This document shows, one piece after another, positions 1 through 5,920 of a DNA stretch of 6,546 nucleotides. Location: contig JAYVKG010000250.1 of assembly GCA_043768625.1 (NCBI GenBank), forward strand, positions 1 through 6,546, read 5' to 3'. Position 1 is the stretch's first letter. Each line of letters begins with the position of its first letter. This DNA is from UKL13-2 sp043768625 (lineage in GTDB: Bacteria; Pseudomonadota; Gammaproteobacteria; Burkholderiales; Usitatibacteraceae). The notes below the pieces were generated by a model, which was not told where the DNA came from, did not search any database, and was given only the letters and a program-made list of their open reading frames with translations. The position numbers and the translations under genes were made by a program.

Positions 1-1088
1 TGCCCGGCCCGACTATCGACAAGCATTCCACCGGTGGGGTGGGCGACGTGGTATCGCTGATACTGGGTCCGATGGTAGCTGCCTGTGGCGGTTTTGTGCC
101 AATGATTTCCGGCCGCGGATTGGGCCATACCGGCGGCACGCTGGACAAGCTTGATGCCATTCCTGGTTACCAGACCAGCGTGTCGATTGAAAAATTCCAG
201 CGCGTGGTGCGCGATGCGGGGGTCGCAATCATCGGCCAAACCGACCAGCTAGCCCCCGCTGACAAGCGTATTTACGCCACCCGTGATGTCACCGCCACAG
301 TCGAATCCATTCCCCTGATTACCGCCTCCATCCTTGCCAAGAAACTCGCCGCTGGATTGGACGCATTGGTGATGGACGTAAAATTTGGCTCGGGCGCGTT
401 CATGCCAACCTTGGAAAAATCGCGCGAGCTCGCCGCCAGTATTGTCGAGGTGGGTAACGGCGCAGGTTTGAAGACTTGCGCCTTGCTCACCGACATGAAT
501 GAACCACTGGCGCCCTGTGCGGGCAATGCCATTGAAGTCCGCTACGCCATCGACTACCTGACGGGTCGGTGCCGGCCGCCAAAATTGCACGAGGTAACGA
601 TGGCGCTCGCCGCTACCTTGATGGTAGCGGCGAGCCTTGCGGAAAACGAATCGAGCGCAAAACAAGCGCTGACGAGCGGTTTGCACACTGGTCAGGCGGC
701 AGAACGATTTGCAAAAATGGTTTCGGCACTGGGCGGGCCGGGCGATCTGATTGAAAAAACCGACAAATATTTGCGTCGTGCCCCCATCATTAAACCGTTG
801 CTGGCCGCGCGTGCTGGTTTCGTTGCCGTGGTTGATACGCGCCAGATTGGCTTGGCGGTGGTCGCATTGGGTGGCGGCCGGATTCGTGCTGCGGACGGGA
901 TTGATGCTGAGGTCGGAGTTGCCGATTTTGCGCCATTGGGCACGCCGGTCAACGTTGGCGATCTGCTCGCCACCGTGCACGCGCGCAGTGACGCTGCGGC
1001 GGCTGCCGCGCTGCATACCATACAACAAGCGATTACAATTTCGGATGTCCCGCCGCTGAGAATGGAATTAATTCGCACGCTGAAGTAA
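1..1088 (+). CDS. deoA: Thymidine phosphorylase, 5'-truncated by the window edge
   Basis: Cytosolic nucleoside-salvage enzyme: thymidine plus phosphate gives thymine plus 2-deoxyribose-1-phosphate. The frame is open from base 3 to the TAA at 1086-1088, giving 361 visible residues. Compared with the roughly 440-residue E. coli enzyme, about 77 N-terminal residues lie off the left edge. The family phosphate-binding motif KHSTGGVGD is at visible residues 7-15, and the pyrimidine-phosphorylase signature SGRGLGHTGGT begins at residue 36. Adding an offset of 77 places K7, S9, S18, S36, T46, R94, S109 and K113 on E. coli K84, S86, S95, S113, T123, R171, S186 and K190, the phosphate- and base-contacting residues as I recall them. 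All are conserved, so the enzyme should be active. No frameshift or internal stop is seen. The next (dead) gene starts 17 bp downstream, so the two were possibly cotranscribed. The related AMP phosphorylases are longer and fit less well. Confidence 0.95.
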   Translation, partial: PGPTIDKHSTGGVGDVVSLILGPMVAACGGFVPMISGRGLGHTGGTLDKLDAIPGYQTSVSIEKFQRVVRDAGVAIIGQTDQLAPADKRIYATRDVTATVESIPLITASILAKKLAAGLDALVMDVKFGSGAFMPTLEKSRELAASIVEVGNGAGLKTCALLTDMNEPLAPCAGNAIEVRYAIDYLTGRCRPPKLHEVTMALAATLMVAASLAENESSAKQALTSGLHTGQAAERFAKMVSALGGPGDLIEKTDKYLRRAPIIKPLLAARAGFVAVVDTRQIGLAVVALGGGRIRAADGIDAEVGVADFAPLGTPVNVGDLLATVHARSDAAAAAALHTIQQAITISDVPPLRMELIRTLK

Positions 1089-1105
1089 TGTGCAGCGAGC
1101 AACGT

Positions 1106-2297
1106 ATGGCAACCAGGTCACTACGCAAAGGCGCTGTCGTTTTGGTTGTTACCCGCTAGGCACTGTTTGTCCTGCTGGCTGGCTTGAAGCGGCCAACTTG
1201 GCGTGCCGAAGGCCCGCATTTCCTGGGCTAGATCGTCAATCATGCGATGCCCAATCCTGCTGCCGGAACCATGCTGGTGGCGGCGCGTGCAGGGCACCTC
1301 GGGCCGATGGTATTTCGCTCCATCGATTTCGGCAAGCATTGGCAAGAATGCGCGGCGCCACCCGCGTTTCCAAAATCGGTGAAAGCGGCGCACGGCTGGT
1401 AGGTCGGCCATGTCTTCTGGCCGTCGCCGAGGCACGCCAGTGAGCCGCAGGTGTGGTACGCCAGTGAGCCGCAGGTGTGGTACGCAGGGACGTCTCCGGA
1501 TGGTTTCTTGCGCTTCCAGGACGATGGGGTCAGCTGGCAAAGCGTGGACGGTTTCAATCTTCATCCTGAGCGTGCCAAGTGGCCTGGGCTGGAGGTTTGC
1601 AAGTGGCGCCGCCAGATGGCGCAATCCTACCTTCGATCAAGGTCGACCCGTTCGACAAAAACCATCTCTATGTGGGAATGTCCAGTGGCCGCGTCTTCGA
1701 AAGTCCCGATGCTGGCAAAACCTGGAAACCGCTGAATCAGGGCTGCGCCGCTGATTTTTTGCCGGATCCGAATGCGCAATAAAGTCACGATCCGCACTGC
1801 CAGCGCGTGCATCCGACCACCAAGGAAGTGGTATTCCAGCAGAATTACTGCGCCATCCACCGACTTAAACGCGGTCATAACCGCTGGCATCGGCTCGGCG
1901 CAAACATGCCCAGCGAAATTGGCGACATTGGCTTTCCGCTGGTACTGCATCCGCGCGAGGCGAAAACGTTGTGGGTATCCCCGATGGATGGCACCTCGGC
2001 GTGGCCGCGTGTGTCGATCGCAGCTAAACCAGCGGTCTACCGCTCGCATGACGCAGGCTACTCCTGGCAGCGGCAGGATAAGGGCTTACCGCCGGGCAGG
2101 CTTGGTTCACAGTGAAGCGACAAGCGATGGTGGCTGACCAGCATAAATCGGCGGGGCTCTATATCGGCACCACCAGCGGCGAAATATGGACAAGCGCTGA
2201 TGTGGGCGATAACGGGTATTGCCTGATGCTGCATCTGCCACAAATCGTTTCTGTCGAGGCATGGACGCTGCGAAGGTCACACTGCCAACGTTTTTGA
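1106..2297 (+). pseudogene. Decayed BNR/Asp-box beta-propeller (sialidase-like, WD40/YVTN/BNR-like repeat) gene
   Basis: Remnant of a roughly 380-residue beta-propeller of unknown function. Stitching three frames rebuilds it: frame of 1106 to about 1582, frame of 1588 to about 2091, frame of 2097 to 2297. Asp-box motifs (S-x-D-x-G-x-x-W type) lie near 1319-1342, 1514-1537, 1702-1725, 2044-2067 and, degenerate, 2193-2216. Family landmarks include GPHFLG, HVFWP, VWYAGTSP, FNLHPERAKW, DIGFPLVLHP, VKRQAM and LYIGTTSGEIW. Lesions: TAG 1157-1159 inside the TRKGLFVL-like start motif, TAG 1229-1231, TAG 1400-1402, an in-frame 24-bp duplication at 1434-1485, an apparent 5-bp insertion at 1583-1587, TAA 1780-1782 just before HDPHC, a 1-bp deletion near 2092-2096, and read-through of the expected stop into the next gene. 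The ATG at 1106 is the likely original start, with no clear ribosome binding site. Family assignment is from remembered homologues; the enzymatic role, if any, is unknown. Confidence 0.88.
1434..1485 (+). repeat. 24-bp perfect tandem duplication inside the BNR pseudogene
   Basis: The sequence repeats with exact 24-base periodicity from 1434 to 1485 (two full units plus 4 bases). In the pseudogene frame each unit encodes ASEPQVWY, so the octapeptide appears twice in a row (1436-1459 and 1460-1483). Homologues as I remember them have this segment once, just before AGTSP. The two copies show no differences, which suggests a recent slippage duplication. Confidence 0.95.
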
Positions 2298-2530
2298 TCG
2301 AATACACCAAGGGCCTGCGCGAAGTGGAGGCCGATGGCAATACAACCAACGTTCTGCTTGACGATCCGGATTGCCGCGATCGCGCGATTGGTTTCCGGAT
2401 GATTGACGAGCAACCGCAGATTGGTGCGCACCTTAAGATTTTCGTCAATGCGCAACTTGAGCGTTCGCTGAATTTTCCGCTGACCGACCAAGACCTTTTC
2501 ATCATCGTCGCGGCAGTTTTTAGTGGCTAG
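2261..2530 (+). CDS. MoaD/ThiS-family ubiquitin-fold protein, probably decaying
   Basis: An 89-residue open frame that resembles small sulfur-carrier-type proteins (beta-grasp fold) of the MoaD/ThiS family. Landmarks are the N-terminal strand AAKVTLPTFL, the central FRMIDEQPQIGAHLKIFVN (residues 44-62) and PLTDQDLFII near the C-terminus. Intact relatives end in Gly-Gly, which is adenylated and thiocarboxylated in true sulfur carriers; this one ends VFSG, so the penultimate Gly is Ser. The helix region also departs from the pattern I expect (Pro in DDPDC, loss of a YPG-like turn). Together with its dead upstream partner this suggests relaxed selection despite the open frame. The ATG at 2261 was chosen because the homology begins there; a GAGG at 2256-2259 is too close to be a good ribosome binding site. 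The gene overlaps the read-through tail of the BNR pseudogene. It is not near moaA, moaE or thiG, so I assign no moaD or thiS symbol. Confidence 0.65.
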   Translation: MDAAKVTLPTFLIEYTKGLREVEADGNTTNVLLDDPDCRDRAIGFRMIDEQPQIGAHLKIFVNAQLERSLNFPLTDQDLFIIVAAVFSG

Positions 2531-2531
2531 C

Positions 2532-2550
2532 CCCGGCTAACGGAGCCGGG
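2532..2550 (+). terminator. GC-rich hairpin after the moaD-like gene, possible weak terminator
   Basis: A perfect 7-bp stem, CCCGGCT (2532-2538) with AGCCGGG (2544-2550), closes a 5-base loop and starts 1 base after the TAG stop. No T-run follows (the next bases are cgattggtgc), so it lacks the hallmark of an intrinsic terminator. It may be a transcript-end or 3'-stabilising stem, or a decayed terminator. Confidence 0.4.
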
Positions 2551-2563
2551 CGATTGGTGCAGT

Positions 2564-2598
2564 GCGTCATCCAATTGCCACATAATCAAGATTAGAAT
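2564..2598 (+). promoter_or_regulatory. Candidate PhoB-dependent promoter of ugpB (Pho box plus -10)
   Basis: Two imperfect 7-mers, GCGTCAT (2564-2570) and TTGCCAC (2575-2581), are separated by 4 bases, the spacing of the E. coli Pho box (CTGTCAT-N4-CTGTCAY). I count 12 of 18 positions matching that consensus. Eleven bases downstream is TAGAAT (2593-2598), 5 of 6 to TATAAT; in Pho promoters the box replaces the -35 element and lies about this far from the -10. Ugp operons are PhoB-regulated in E. coli. The match is partial, so this is a candidate. It would give a leader of about 90 nt before ugpB. Confidence 0.4.
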
Positions 2599-2698
2599 AT
2601 TGCGGTGGTTAGACGCTTCCGATTAAAAAATTTCCAATCGAGACGCAACCGCAGCGAATTTCAGCGTTCGTCCACCGCCCGAGATAACGGAGACCTGT
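2599..2698 (+). promoter_or_regulatory. ugpB leader with ribosome binding site
   Basis: Non-coding leader upstream of ugpB. GGAG at 2689-2692, within aacggagac, lies 6 bases before the ATG at 2699, an ordinary strong Shine-Dalgarno arrangement that supports this start. Short repeats are present: AGACGC at 2611-2616 and again at 2641-2646, and a weak 5-bp inverted pair CGATT/AATCG flanking an A/T-rich centre (about 2620-2640). They could be an operator for a second regulator, but I recognise no specific site. Confidence 0.55.
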
Positions 2699-4012
2699 AT
2701 GAAAACATGCCTGAAGCTGATGTTGATTGCGGCCACCATGTGGTGCGCGCCGCTGGCGATTGCGCAAACTGAAATCCAGATGTGGCATTCGATGAAGGGC
2801 GCACTGAACGATAAGGTGAATGAAATCGCGACAAAATTCAATGCGACCCAAAAAGACTACAAAATCGTGCCGGTGTTCAAGGGAGAATATCCGGAATCGA
2901 TGACTGCCGCGATTGCCGCTTACCGCGCTGGTAATGCGCCGCATATCCTGCAAGTGTTTGAGGTGGGTACGGCCACCATGATGGCCGCGAAGGGCGCGAT
3001 TGTGCCGGTCGCCACGCTAATGAAAGACGCCGACGAACCTTTCGATCCCAATGCCTATCTGCCGGCCGTTGCCGGGTACTACACCGATAGCAAAGGCCAC
3101 ATGCTGTCGTTCCCCTTCAATAGCTCAACGATTTTGTATTACATCAACAAGGATGCTTTCAAGAAAGCCGGGCTGGATCCCGACAACGCACCGAAAACCT
3201 GGAAGGAACTGCTGGCAGCCGCCGATAAATTAAAAGCGGCGGGTCATAACTGTCCGTACACATCCGGATGGCCATCCTGGATGTTCATCGAAAATTTCAG
3301 TGCGTGGCATAACGTTCCGATCGGCACCAAAGAAAACGGCATGAACGGGCTGGACGCGCAGTTGCAGATCAACACGCCGTTACACGTGCGACAGATCACC
3401 ATGATTGGTGACATGGCGAAAAAAGGTACCTTCATCTATGCCGGGCGTACCAACCAGGCGGAAGCGAAATTTTATTCGGGCGAATGTGCGATGCTGACAT
3501 CTTCTTCGGGCGCACAGGCAAGCATCCGTCGCAGTGCCAAGTTCGCGTGGTCGGCAAACTTCATTCCTTATTACGACGACGTAAAGGGCGCACCGCAGAA
3601 TTCGATTATCGGCGGCGCGTCACTATGGGTAATGGGCGGCAAGACCGGTAGCGCCTACAAGGGTATTGCCAAGTTCTTTGCGTTCCTTTCCAGGCCTGAA
3701 GTACAGATGGACTGGCATACTTCGACCGGATATGTGCCGATCACCATGGCGGCTTATGAAATGACGCGTAAATCAGGCTTCTACGAGAAAAATCCTGGCG
3801 CAGACATGGCCGTGAAACAACTTACCAACAAGCCGCCAACTGCCAACTCAAAAGGTCTCAGATTCGGTAATTATGTGCAGGGACGAGAAGTATTCGAGGA
3901 AGAGATGGAGTCGGTATTTGCGGGCAAGAAAGACGCTAAAACCGCATTGGACGACGCGGTCAAACGCGGCAATGAGATTTTGCGCAAATTTCAGGCGACC
4001 AATAAGCAGTGA
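2699..4012 (+). CDS. ugpB: sn-Glycerol-3-phosphate ABC transporter, periplasmic binding protein
   Basis: A 437-residue solute-binding protein (E. coli UgpB is 438) that captures sn-glycerol-3-phosphate in the periplasm and delivers it to UgpAE. Residues 1-22 form a signal peptide: Lys-containing N-terminus, hydrophobic core, likely cleavage after AIA, with no lipobox. Nearly every UgpB block I remember is present: WHSM (29-32), YKIVPVFKGEY (54-64), GNAPHILQVFEVGTATMMA (78-96), PFNSST (139-144), SGWPSW (189-194), ENFSAW (198-203), TSSSG (267-271), IIGGASLWVM (303-312), GFYEKNPGAD (360-369) and KGLRFGNYVQGR (385-396). W191, W194 and R396 line up with E. coli mature W169, W172 and R374, recalled as ligand contacts. 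A good ribosome binding site sits 6 bases upstream of the ATG. First gene of the ugpBAEC operon; a hairpin-rich 69-base gap separates it from ugpA. Intact, and probably phosphate-regulated. Confidence 0.97.
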   Translation: MKTCLKLMLIAATMWCAPLAIAQTEIQMWHSMKGALNDKVNEIATKFNATQKDYKIVPVFKGEYPESMTAAIAAYRAGNAPHILQVFEVGTATMMAAKGAIVPVATLMKDADEPFDPNAYLPAVAGYYTDSKGHMLSFPFNSSTILYYINKDAFKKAGLDPDNAPKTWKELLAAADKLKAAGHNCPYTSGWPSWMFIENFSAWHNVPIGTKENGMNGLDAQLQINTPLHVRQITMIGDMAKKGTFIYAGRTNQAEAKFYSGECAMLTSSSGAQASIRRSAKFAWSANFIPYYDDVKGAPQNSIIGGASLWVMGGKTGSAYKGIAKFFAFLSRPEVQMDWHTSTGYVPITMAAYEMTRKSGFYEKNPGADMAVKQLTNKPPTANSKGLRFGNYVQGREVFEEEMESVFAGKKDAKTALDDAVKRGNEILRKFQATNKQ

Positions 4013-4025
4013 CCTCCTAAGGTCA
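4010..4025 (+). other. Inverted repeat spanning the ugpB stop codon
   Basis: A perfect 6-bp inverted repeat, TGACCT (4010-4015) and AGGTCA (4020-4025), around the 4 bases CCTA. It includes the ugpB TGA stop. No T-run follows, so it does not look like an intrinsic terminator. It could be a small mRNA stem that protects the ugpB message or reduces transcription into ugpA, or a DNA operator. Confidence 0.45.
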
Positions 4026-4033
4026 ACCAGTGA

Positions 4034-4058
4034 CAGAAATGCAGTTGTGATGCTTCTG
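4034..4058 (+). other. Predicted stem-loop between ugpB and ugpA
   Basis: CAGAA (4034-4038) pairs with TTCTG (4054-4058), and GCA (4041-4043) with TGC (4051-4053), leaving a 2-base bulge and a 7-base loop, 8 bp in all. It sits in the 69-base gap after ugpB, where binding-protein transport operons often carry RNA stems that raise the binding protein's yield over the permeases. Found by eye, without an energy calculation. Confidence 0.4.
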
Positions 4059-4081
4059 CGCGTCATCGCCAATCGACATTA

Positions 4082-4963
4082 ATGGAAAAACGCGTTGTTT
4101 TCAAATCGGCCTGGTTACCCTATCTGCTGGTGGCGCCGCAGATTGCCATCACTGTCGTGTTTTTTTTCTGGCCGGCTTTCCAGGCGCTGTATCAGTCGCT
4201 GTTGTCACAGGACGCGTTTGGATTGCACAGCGAGTTTGTCTGGTTTGAAAATTTCAGGGCGCTATTTGCCGATGACCACTATCTTTTGTCATTCCAGACC
4301 ACGGCGACATTCAGTTTGCTGGTGGCTAGTCTGGGCCTGTCAATTTCGCTGTTGCTGGCAGTCGCGGCTGATCGTATCGTTCGCGGCGCCTTCGTGTTTA
4401 AAACGCTATTGATCTGGCCATATGCTGTCGCGCCGGCCATCGCCGGTGTGTTATGGGCGTTCCTGTTCGCACCCTCCATCGGCATTCTCGGCTACCTCTT
4501 GAAACAGTGGGGCTTACCCTGGAACTATCTGCTGAACGGCGATCACGCCATGATTCTGGTGGTGGTGGCATCGGTTTGGAAACAGATCAGTTATAACTTT
4601 CTGTTCTTCCTGGCCGGATTGCAATCGATCCCGCGGTCATTGATGGAAGCGGCAGCAATTGATGGCGCGTCACCGTTCTGGCGCTTCTGGACAATCGTTT
4701 TTCCGCTGCTGTCGCCGACTACTTTTTTCCTGTTGGTCGTCAACATCGTCTATGCATTCTTTGATACTTTCGGCGTCATCGATGCGACCACCCAGGGAGG
4801 ACCCGCAACTTCCACACAAATTCTGGTTTATAAAGTTTATTACGATGGCGTGAAGGCGGCGGATCTTGGCGGCTCGTCGGCGCAGTCGGTGATTTTGATG
4901 TGCATCGTGATTGCGCTTTCGGTGATTCAGTTTCGGTTTGTGGAAAAGAAAGTGCAGTACTAA
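4082..4963 (+). CDS. ugpA: sn-Glycerol-3-phosphate ABC transporter, permease UgpA
   Basis: Inner-membrane permease of 293 residues (E. coli UgpA is about 295) that forms half of the glycerol-3-phosphate channel with UgpE. Six hydrophobic segments are visible at roughly residues 11-33, 72-98, 106-130, 156-180, 205-230 and 266-286. The cytoplasmic EAA loop that docks onto the ATPase is EAAAIDGASPFWRF (189-202), followed by IVFPLLSP. Strong UgpA identity blocks are WLPYLLVAPQ (11-20), PYAVAPAIAGVLW (113-125), SVWKQISYNFLFF (164-176), QSIPRSL (181-187) and VNIVYAFFDTFGVID (220-234). The start at 4082 matches the UgpA N-terminus, but no Shine-Dalgarno sequence is visible before it, so translation may be weak or coupled to upstream ribosomes. 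The stop is 2 bases before ugpE. No internal damage is seen. Confidence 0.96.
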   Translation: MEKRVVFKSAWLPYLLVAPQIAITVVFFFWPAFQALYQSLLSQDAFGLHSEFVWFENFRALFADDHYLLSFQTTATFSLLVASLGLSISLLLAVAADRIVRGAFVFKTLLIWPYAVAPAIAGVLWAFLFAPSIGILGYLLKQWGLPWNYLLNGDHAMILVVVASVWKQISYNFLFFLAGLQSIPRSLMEAAAIDGASPFWRFWTIVFPLLSPTTFFLLVVNIVYAFFDTFGVIDATTQGGPATSTQILVYKVYYDGVKAADLGGSSAQSVILMCIVIALSVIQFRFVEKKVQY

Positions 4964-4965
4964 AA

Positions 4966-5814
4966 ATGGTTGAAAATCGCCCTTGGACGACAGCTTTTTG
5001 TTATCTCGTGCTGACGCTGGGCGTGCTGATCGTCGCGTTTCCGTTGTATGTCACTTTCGTCGCCTCGACGCTCACGCTCGATCAAATTTTAAATGTGCCG
5101 ATGTCGCTGGTTCCAGGCGACCAGTTCCTCAATAACTATTCACAAGTGCTGTCTGCCGGTTCCACCCGGGGTGCTTCCGCACCGGTCGGGCGGATGATGA
5201 TCAACAGCGGCATCATGGCGTTGATCATCGCGTTTGGAAAAATCGGTATTTCAATTGTCTCCGCTTTCGCCATCGTCTACTTTCGTTTTCCGTTGCGCAA
5301 TTTTTGCTTCTGGATGATTTTCATCACGCTGATGCTGCCGGTGGAGGTACGCATCATTCCGACTTTCAAGGTCGTCGCCGATTTAGGCATGCTGGATTCC
5401 TACGCCGGGCTGACTCTGCCACTGATCGCCTCGGCAACGGCCACGTTTCTGTTCCGTCAATTCTTTTTTACCATTCCCGATGAGCTCGCCGAAGCCGCGC
5501 GCATGGACGGTGCGGGGCCGATGCGGTTTTTCTGGGATGTGGTGCTGCCGCTTTCAAAGACCAGTATCGCGGCCCTGTTTGTCATACAGTTTATCTATGG
5601 CTGGAATCAGTACTTATGGCCGTTGCTGATCACGACACAGGAGTCGATGTACACGACGGTGATTGGCATCAAGCGGATGATTTCCGGTGGCGACGCAGCA
5701 ACCGAATGGAATTTGGTGATGGCGACCGCGATATTGGCGATGGTGCCGCCGGCGCTGGTGGTGATGTTGATGCAGCGGTGGTTTGTTAAAGGTTTGGTGG
5801 AGACGGAGAAATGA
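4966..5814 (+). CDS. ugpE: sn-Glycerol-3-phosphate ABC transporter, permease UgpE
   Basis: Second inner-membrane permease, 282 residues (E. coli UgpE is 281), partner of UgpA. The ATG at 4966 was chosen because it gives MVENRPW, matching E. coli MIENRPW, and lies 2 bases after the ugpA stop; the same frame is open further upstream but that part would overlap ugpA. Six membrane segments lie near residues 9-32, 79-106, 112-134, 147-169, 199-222 and 250-272. Conserved blocks are SAFAIVYFRFPLRN (99-112), FWMIFITLMLPVEVRI (115-130), MLDSYAGLTLPL (142-153), ATATFLFRQFF (157-167), the EAA loop EAARMDGAGPMRFF (176-189), and FIYGWNQYLWPLL (209-221). The tail GLVETEK also matches. Tight spacing implies cotranslation with ugpA. 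A 106-base gap follows before ugpC. Intact. Confidence 0.97.
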   Translation: MVENRPWTTAFCYLVLTLGVLIVAFPLYVTFVASTLTLDQILNVPMSLVPGDQFLNNYSQVLSAGSTRGASAPVGRMMINSGIMALIIAFGKIGISIVSAFAIVYFRFPLRNFCFWMIFITLMLPVEVRIIPTFKVVADLGMLDSYAGLTLPLIASATATFLFRQFFFTIPDELAEAARMDGAGPMRFFWDVVLPLSKTSIAALFVIQFIYGWNQYLWPLLITTQESMYTTVIGIKRMISGGDAATEWNLVMATAILAMVPPALVVMLMQRWFVKGLVETEK

Positions 5815-5920
5815 GGGTGCAACGTTTAGCACTGCAACGGTGGCGAGCGGCATTTGGCTTGGCGACGCGCGTGTACGCTAGGGGTGGCCGACATCTGCGC
5901 GCGTTAAATAAAGATGCACA
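5815..5920 (+). other. 106-bp ugpE-ugpC spacer, no gene recognised
   Basis: No open frame with supporting evidence was found here. TGCAACG occurs twice, at 5818-5824 and 5833-5839. CATCT (5892-5896) can pair with AGATG (5912-5916) just before the ugpC start, a weak 5-bp stem with a 15-base loop. No terminator or convincing promoter is visible. The A-rich AAATAAAG before ugpC is at best a poor ribosome binding site. Confidence 0.5.

Noticed and set aside
249..1028. Long 259-codon open frame on the - strand across deoA
   Set aside because: It lies antisense to a well-conserved gene, its product is rich in Arg, Gln and Gly with no recognisable motif, and it is explained by the codon bias of deoA.
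1157..1402. Three in-frame TAG codons suggesting amber recoding (for example pyrrolysine or a suppressor)
   Set aside because: The same gene also has a TAA stop and two frameshifts, TAG ends the adjacent moaD-like frame normally, and the intact deoA and ugp genes contain no in-frame TAG.
1121..1624. 167-codon - strand open frame opposite the propeller pseudogene
   Set aside because: It has no motif, contains the antisense image of the 24-bp duplication, and the + strand remnant explains the sequence.
1583..2096. Programmed frameshifting to join the three propeller frames
   Set aside because: No slippery heptamer or pseudoknot is evident at either junction, and several unrelated stops accompany the shifts; decay is simpler.
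2219..2260. Earlier TTG start for the moaD-like gene
   Set aside because: The extra 14 residues match no family N-terminus and overlap the conserved HLPQIVSVEA end of the propeller gene in another frame.
2575..2603. Ordinary sigma-70 promoter using TTGCCA as -35
   Set aside because: At 17-bp spacing the -10 would be TATTGC, a poor match, and the better hexamer TAGAAT is only 12 bp away; the Pho-box reading explains both elements better.
4900..4965. Earlier ATG for ugpE inside ugpA
   Set aside because: It would overlap 64 bases of ugpA and add a tail absent from UgpE; the ATG at 4966 gives the conserved MVENRPW start.
5892..5916. Terminator between ugpE and ugpC
   Set aside because: The stem is only 5 bp with a 15-base loop and no T-run, and ugpC follows at once in the same orientation.
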